This document shows, one piece after another, positions 58,753 through 64,000 of a stretch of DNA of 64,000 nt. The stretch's first letter is position 1. The number at the start of each line of letters is the position of its first letter. The notes under the pieces were generated by a model. The model had not been told where the DNA came from and searched no databases. It saw only the letters and a list, made by a program, of their open reading frames with translations. The stretch comes from Plecoglossus altivelis. Lineage: Eukaryota > Chordata > Actinopteri > Osmeriformes > Plecoglossidae. Where the stretch lies: assembly GCA_036571765.1 (NCBI GenBank), contig BROE01000009.1:10584593-10648592 (forward strand). The letters run 5' to 3'. Made by a program: the position numbers and the translations under genes.

Positions 58753-61403
58753 GTAAGTTAACACTCAAGTTTCATTTTGCAATTTGACTGTATTCTACTG
58801 TTTTGAGAGGAATGTGCTTCTTTAAACGTGTTATCCCCTGGTCTTTCTCTCGTTCCGGGGGTGTGGAGGATGTGTGTGCCTTTTCAACTGGTCTGACCCA
58901 CCAGTAGGTCAAAACAGACTGCTAAACTGGGGCAGAGCGAGTGGTGATTTATTAATCTTCATAGCTTGTTGTTTACCAGATCAGGATTCATGTTTAATGG
59001 TGTGCTATGAATTCCTCTGTGTAATAATTATCGTTTGCTGGTAGAGGACCGTATAATGTTTGACGTGTGTTTTTTAAAGGGGAGATAAAGGATTAAGACA
59101 AAAAGTCAAGAGTCAAAAAAGCATCGTAAATCTGATCCAACTTTGACTTTGAAAGATTAGTAAATCACCACTCAGTATCCTTGTTTGAATCCAGATGATA
59201 GATTATTGAATGCAAACTGAGTTTCATCATGAATTGTTAAAAATATATATTTTCACATTTTTATTAATGAAAAATAACTTTGATCACATGTTGCTTTTAT
59301 GATTTACTTGTTAGATAAAATATATTTATGTAAAACATTTGAAATAGTTCTTCACTCAGAAAACCACAAGTTGTACAAATCAATACCCTTCTTAAACCTC
59401 AAACTACTAGATAACCCTAGTTTACTGCATACTTTTCATATAAGTAATATGATGAACTCAGTTTGATAAGCTCTGATTGCAGACACTGAAGGCGTGTCTA
59501 TAATGACAACATTAGTGTAGGACCACAGCATATCAGAGCACAAGAAAAGCCCATTTGACATTATATTATGGTTGTGACGTTTTCAGCACAAATGGGATCA
59601 ACACAAACTGCTTTTACTCATGAATAGGTCGGAGAATCCTTCAACTTTGTCGTACTTGTAATTTAGATTTATTGAAATGATTCACCCATGTTTTCTAATT
59701 TTTCTCACTATTGTTCCTTTGTGGCCTTAAACTCAAAGCTATATCTTGAGGAGGTAAGTAGCTCATAGTCTAACCAGTATTATGTTTCCATAACTTTCCT
59801 GTCAATGACAAGATTAAAACATGAGGCATCCTCACTGCTGATTGGTTCATCAGGGCATAAACACTTGTCTCTGTATTCTTCATCTAGGAAATAAGCCACT
59901 AGACACTGAAGTGCATTTTGAGTGCCAACCCTAGTCCCAGTAATATTGAAGGGCACTTGAGAACAGCGATGAAGGAACTTGAAATCAGTTATGCAAGGCA
60001 ACATTCCACGGCATGTGAAGACTGCACCAGTTTAGAATGGACATGGATATGGAGAATAGTACTGACATATTCTAATGATATACTCCTGGGACTATCTTTC
60101 AAACCGACAAACAAAACATTCTCTAACAGTATCGGGATTTTAGGAAGTCAACAAATCACAATCTCGTCTACGAATGTGGGCATGAATGGGAAGCTAGAAT
60201 GGCATATGAAGTGCAATTCTCACAATATAACAGTTAGTATACTTTTATGACGTGTCCATTTGTGGTCAAGACTAAAACTTGCAGCTGGCCCAGATAGTTG
60301 AACTCGCCACCTTTCACTGACCGCACAAGCAAACAAGAAGCGCTTCCAATCCATGCAGCCGCTCCCCTCGGGCATCTGGGGTCATCTGTGTGTGCGCGTG
60401 GATGTCATATCCTGTTTGCTTCGACCATTTCAATTCAGCACTACACAGATGACAGGACGAGGACAGGGAGAGGTGTCTCAGCAAATAGTGGGCCCCGTGG
60501 CTGTGAACGACAGACAGGTTGCGTCAGTTCTCAGGGATGAAAGGGATTTACCGAATCCTGCTGGGAACCCAGTTGATCCGACATGAAAACAGACGATCAG
60601 TGCTGGGGATCTTTTCAGGCTTTAAACACAATAACCTTGTACTCGAGGATGGCGTGTAACACTAAGAGCTCTGGTAATCCTAGCATTATCCTGGGATTGG
60701 AGTTGATTATAAAACTATATGTAAAATGAGCTGAACGACTGACACATTCTTTCTTCGCTGTTTGAAACATTAAAACCATGTATTTACTGTGCTTGGTTCT
60801 CCACATGTTCCCGTTGTGTTTGTTATTCCAGGGTAAGGTATTTCTTTTTAATCCTACATCCTTTTATGCTACTGTATGAACACATTCTCATTATAGAGAT
60901 GAGATAGTAGTCTGTACCATCTTGTGATGAGAAGCGTCCAGTTTGAAAAAAGGTATTTCTTGACCCTTCCATGAGTAAAAGCTGTGGAAATGTTGCATCA
61001 CCAAAAGTGTTATCTGCTGAATCTAAACAACAGTTCAGTCAATAAGAGTGGTCACGTTTTCAAAATTATATATTTTCTGGAAAATGTGGTTATGGAGAAT
61101 AATTGTATGTAGAAAAACATAGATATATAAAGAACCAACTCTTTGTTTTCCAATTAAACTACTGCATTCCGATAACAACATAATTTGGACACCAAGAACA
61201 TGACAAATGGTGAATTCTAGTTTTAAAAAATGTGCCAGAAGATATTTGGGGAAATTTCTCTTGTGAAATTACATTTTGTCCAACATCATAGTTGCTTCTG
61301 GCATTTACAGAAAAAAAACCCCACCAGGCAGCTTTTGTGGAAAACAAAGATTTGGTTTGAGATGCAGAATGACTTTAACTTTGTGACTAACCATCATTCT
61401 CAG
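58753..61403. other. Intron after the LNS4 microexon
   Basis: 2.7 kb, AT-rich and without long simple repeats. Short ORFs here have no coding character. Nothing recognised. Confidence 0.6.
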
Positions 61404-61523
61404 GCAAGGGACCAGAGACCCTGTATGCTGGGCAAAAGCTCAATGATAATGAGTGGCATACAGTACGCGTGGTCCGCCGTGGCAAAAACTACAAGCTCAT
61501 GGTTGACGATGATGTTGCAGAAG
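61404..61523 (+). CDS. nrxn3: nrxn3 exon: LNS4 middle
   Basis: A 120-nt exon (2 nt, 39 codons, 1 nt). Reads KGPETLYAGQKLNDNEWHTV, RVVRRGKNYKLMVDDDVAE. This is the conserved N-D-N-E-W-H-T-V core strand pair of LNS4. Acceptor cattctcag|gc, donor gcagaag|gtacta (weaker at +4/+5). Codon use here is less GC-rich than in the other exons. The KNYKLM stretch differs from KSLKLT of mammalian NRXN1 and NRXN3. Confidence 0.95.
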
Positions 61524-61899
61524 GTACTATAACACATCATATTGGTTCAGTGTGAGCAAAAGCAAAAAAAACAAACACACAAAAAGCAGCAACATAATAC
61601 ATTATGTACAGTGTGTTATAGCATTTAGGTTTCGATCAAGAGTTAGGTCCTTAAAGACCTTCATTCCCCTAAATCTTAAACCAAGCAACAAGTATTTTCC
61701 AGTGATACAGGTGAACTGTCACTTGATCAATAGATGAAACTTTCGAATATTCACCTTAAGAATTGCTCTTAAATTGGGACAGAATACTACTCCAAACTGT
61801 GACCACCTCAAATTCAGTCCGTTTGTGTTAGTATCAGACAGTGTTCTCTCTTCTCTTCTTGTTTCTCTCTTCCATCCACGTCACCCACACCTATTCCAG

Positions 61900-62020
61900 G
61901 CCAGATGGCGGGCGACCACACCCGCCTAGAGTTCCACAACATTGAGACGGGCATCATGACGGAGCGACGCTTTGTCTCCGTCATCCCCTCCAGCTTCATC
62001 GGACACCTGCAAAGCCTGAG
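61900..62020 (+). CDS. nrxn3: nrxn3 exon: LNS4 late strands
   Basis: A 121-nt exon (2 nt, 39 codons, 2 nt). Reads (G)QMAGDHTRLEFHNIETGIM, TERRFVSVIPSSFIGHLQSL and a split Arg codon (ag|a). Acceptor ctattccag|gc is good. The donor tgag|gttctc has GT but poor agreement at +3 to +6; no other GT gives a frame that joins correctly to FNGMLYIDLCKNG. The Arg at the split codon replaces the Met known from mammals at this place. The introns on both sides are short (376 and 344 bp). Confidence 0.95.
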
Positions 62021-62069
62021 GTTCTCTTCCCTAAACTCTACAACGAGCTCGTTCGACTAGACTACTGGG

Positions 62070-62168
62070 TGTATTGGTATAGCTCAGTTGAAGAGCATTT
62101 GACTGAGGTTCAAGAGGTTGAACCCACTGGACACTCCCCTGTTGCTTCTGATGAGAGTGCTAAACTGA
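62070..62168 (+). mobile_element. tRNA-derived SINE remnant
   Basis: An A box (tagctcagttgaagagca, from 62080) and a B box (ggttgaaccc, 62116-62125) are followed by ttgcttctgatgagagtgctaaa, a diverged form of the same kind of SINE tail seen at 26770-26880. It sits inside the 344-bp intron between two LNS4 exons and makes up almost a third of it. The acceptor-stem part does not pair as a functional tRNA. Confidence 0.6.
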
Positions 62169-62364
62169 ACCCTTTATTTTACTACACTTATCTCTACTCA
62201 ACCTTCCTTTGCTAAGTGTCCAGATAACTCAGTCAAATGTTTTTTAAACAACCGTTTCCCAACTTGCTAACCCAATGCTAGCTAGCTATGTTGGTTAACG
62301 AACTTTCCTAGCGAACTTTTTTTCCATATTCCTCTTCCGCTTTCCTCTTCTCCCTCTGCACTAG

Positions 62365-62625
62365 ATTCAACGGCATGCTCTACATAGACCTGTGCAAGAA
62401 CGGCGACATTGACTTCTGCGAGCTCAACGCTCGCTTCGGCATGCGCTCCATCATCGCTGACCCCGTGACCTTCAAGAGCAAGAGCAGCTACCTTAGCCTG
62501 GCGACGCTGCAGGCCTACACATCCATGCACCTGTTCTTTCAGTTCAAGACCACCTCACCCGACGGCTTCATCCTCTTCAACAGCGGAGACGGGAACGACT
62601 TCATAGCCGTCGAGCTGGTCAAAGG
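62365..62625 (+). CDS. nrxn3: nrxn3 exon: end of LNS4 and start of LNS5
   Basis: A 261-nt exon (1 nt, 86 codons, 2 nt). Reads FNGMLYIDLCKNGDIDFCEL, NARFGMRSIIADPVTFKSKS, SYLSLATLQAYTSMHLFFQF, KTTSPDGFILFNSGDGNDFI and AVELVK, then split Gly. It includes the paired cysteines at the LNS4 end (DLC...DFC), the linker, and the first strands of LNS5. Acceptor ctgcactag|a, donor aaagg|gtaggt. The FILFNSGDGNDFIAVELVKG stretch is the clearest neurexin-3 signature in the window. Confidence 0.97.
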
Positions 62626-62821
62626 GTAGGTGTGGTGACGCAGGCGTGATCGATGACTGAGTGTACTCCCACTGTTGTTGACGTCAGCACGCTATGGGAG
62701 GAATGGGATTGGTTCAAGGGACGACTCCAAAAATCCTCCAATCAGATCATTGGATATACATATGAGCAGCAATTATTTTTTACTATTATTTACGTAGCCA
62801 GTGACCTTTGTCCCATTTTAG

Positions 62822-63012
62822 GTACATCCACTACGTGTTTGACCTGGGCAACGGCCAAAACCTCATAAAGGGCAACAGTGAAAGGCCTCTCCACGACAAC
62901 CAGTGGCACAATGTGGTCATCACCCGGGACAACAGCAATTTACACACGCTGAAGGTGGATGCCAAGGCAGTCAGCCAGGTGGTGAACGGAGCCAAGAATC
63001 TTGACCTGAAAG
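62822..63012 (+). CDS. nrxn3: nrxn3 exon: LNS5 middle (last exon in window)
   Basis: A 191-nt exon (1 nt, 63 codons, 1 nt). Reads YIHYVFDLGNGQNLIKGNSE, RPLHDNQWHNVVITRDNSNL, HTLKVDAKAVSQVVNGAKNL and DLK, then the first base of Gly. These are the central LNS5 strands, with the conserved DNQWHNV core. Acceptor ttttag|g, donor gaaag|gtaaag. The next exon expected (starting near DLYMAG) is not found before the window end, so the gene continues beyond 64000. Confidence 0.96.
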
Positions 63013-64000
63013 GTAAAGCACGAAACGCACGCTGCTGGCAACCCTCGCCCTTCCTTTTGACTATGGTGGGCTTTCCCAGTGGACTGGTTTTGATAACCTT
63101 CTGCAACCAGGCAACATTTATTTAATTCCAGAGTTGCACCCATCTTTGGCTGAGATCTTGTATGGACAGGAGAGTTGAACCACTCAAGAAAAGGGCTCCT
63201 TGCGCTCCTCTTTCACAGTTTGAGCCCCAGGAATCCTGGCTTTGTGGACGGATGACATCAGTTGATGGGTTGACCTTGTCATTCAGTGCATTGAGTACAT
63301 TCAGGAACTCATCTGACTTTTTGGCCATATAACGTTGCTTACACCTGAACGATTGAAGATCATGGCACTTCCTCCAGAGATAGTATAGCAGACGCCTTGC
63401 ATGATGGGAGCTTTGCTTCACGCTCTTCCCTTCTTGCCCTGATGCGTTCATCCCTCTGGAATCAAATCCGGACTCATTAGATCCTTTTCCTTCCTATTGT
63501 TCCTTTTCCCCCAGATCAGCCTCACTACCAAATGTTTCTTGTGGCCTCACATCTGTTTAGTCCCAATCCTGTCCGTACTCGTCACCACGTGTGTGGAAAT
63601 CCTTTTACTTCCACTATGAAACATTGCCTTGAGTTCTGCTGACGATCGTTTCAATTTAAATTCACTAAACCAGTGATCTCCTATCGCATCCTATACAAAA
63701 AAGCGTACATTTTGCCTGTATTTTAGTTTCATTTAATGTTCTATCTGAACGAGGAAGCAAATCATTGCAATATGCTACAAGGGATATTGAAATGAGTGAG
63801 GGGAGTGCTTTCTCATGTGGCAGCATTGCAAACAGGATACACCGCAGCTGCAGTCGACTTGTCCTCCGTGTCTCCCTTTAGACGTGTTCCACCTGCTGCC
63901 CAGGCAGTGTGACAGTCCTGCTAACCAATGTTCTGTGTAGAAGCATTTCCCATGAAACAGCCCCCATGGTCTCTGCAGCATTGACAAGAGAGAAAGATAA
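63013..64000. other. Start of the intron after the LNS5 exon
   Basis: About 1 kb of single-copy-looking sequence to the window end. The next neurexin exon is not present. Confidence 0.7.

Larger units (their letters stand above)
1..64000 (+). other. nrxn3: Central part of a teleost neurexin-3 (alpha form) gene
   Basis: Twelve coding blocks in the same orientation splice in consistent phase into one neurexin reading frame. Neurexins are presynaptic type I membrane receptors that bind neuroligins, LRRTMs, cerebellins, neurexophilins and others. Alpha forms have six LNS and three EGF domains. The part seen runs from LNS2 into LNS5, so it belongs to the alpha transcript only; the beta promoter normally lies further 3'. 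Paralog choice: the W in KTWQRNGLILHTGK, IRLELSRLARI, ERKEAARSQKNTK and FILFNSGDGNDFIAVELVKG fit NRXN3 from memory, whereas NRXN1 and NRXN2 differ there. Introns seen range from 196 bp to 13.4 kb, and the one entering from the left exceeds 26 kb. Whether this is nrxn3a or nrxn3b cannot be told from the sequence alone. Confidence 0.93.

Noticed and set aside
62080..62130. Functional tRNA gene
   Set aside because: A and B boxes are present, but the acceptor stem and anticodon arm do not fold as a tRNA; a SINE remnant fits better.
26270..63012. Assignment to nrxn1 or nrxn2
   Set aside because: Paralog-specific residues (KTW, RLARI, ERK..SQKNTK, FILFNSGDGNDFIAVELVKG) favour neurexin-3 throughout.
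63013..64000. Next LNS5 exon after tctccctttag near 63881
   Set aside because: The sequence after that AG does not encode the expected DLYMAG-type continuation in any frame.

Overview
The window is vertebrate (teleost fish) genomic DNA covering the middle of an alpha-neurexin gene on the + strand. The twelve spliced coding blocks match neurexin-3 better than neurexin-1 or -2, using residues I know differ between paralogs: KTWQRNGLILHTGK, VVYKNNDIRLELSRLARI, KPQERK..RSQKNTK, and FILFNSGDGNDFIAVELVKG. I call the gene nrxn3, but cannot say whether it is the a or b teleost copy. The fish assignment rests on very dense CA/CT microsatellites, short tRNA-derived SINEs of fish type, and the nrxn3 divergence level. 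No species is claimed.

Layout: 1-26269 is the end of a very long intron (or introns) before the first exon seen. It is packed with simple repeats and holds a 107-bp near-perfect copy of part of the downstream exon at 22630-22736. It also has two short coding-like fossils (2-91 on +, 2813-3013 on -). The exons are: 26270-26571 (LNS2, first part), 27980-28003/28024 (splice site 2 insert with two donors), 29163-29324 (LNS2 end), 40262-40555 (LNS2/LNS3), 41041-41188 (LNS3), 42374-42757 (LNS3 end plus the second EGF domain), 56149-56352 (LNS4 start), 58726-58752 (27-nt microexon), 61404-61523, 61900-62020, 62365-62625 (LNS4 end into LNS5) and 62822-63012 (LNS5). Phases agree at all junctions. The full-length form adds 2259 nt (752 whole codons plus split codons), with no stop or frameshift. 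The gene enters from the left and leaves to the right. LNS1, EGF1, the splice-site-1 cassettes, the rest of LNS5, EGF3, LNS6, the beta promoter, the membrane segment and the tail all lie outside or were not found.

The encoded protein is a presynaptic single-pass adhesion receptor. The segment here forms the central LNS2-LNS3-EGF-LNS4-LNS5 part of the alpha ectodomain. Alternative splicing is visible at SS2 (tandem donors). The region equivalent to SS3 is present as the tail of exon 40262-40555, with no internal GT donor.

The rest is intronic. Notable non-coding content includes very long CT arrays directly upstream of two acceptors, a 670-bp GA-rich minisatellite, several short-unit tandem repeats, tRNA-derived SINE remnants, and a cluster of TGACC-N4-GGTC elements. 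There is also a 232-N assembly gap flanked by identical 466-bp copies of the same sequence, which looks like two overlapping contig ends that were never merged. No complete second gene, RNA gene, CRISPR array or new enzymatic system is supported.
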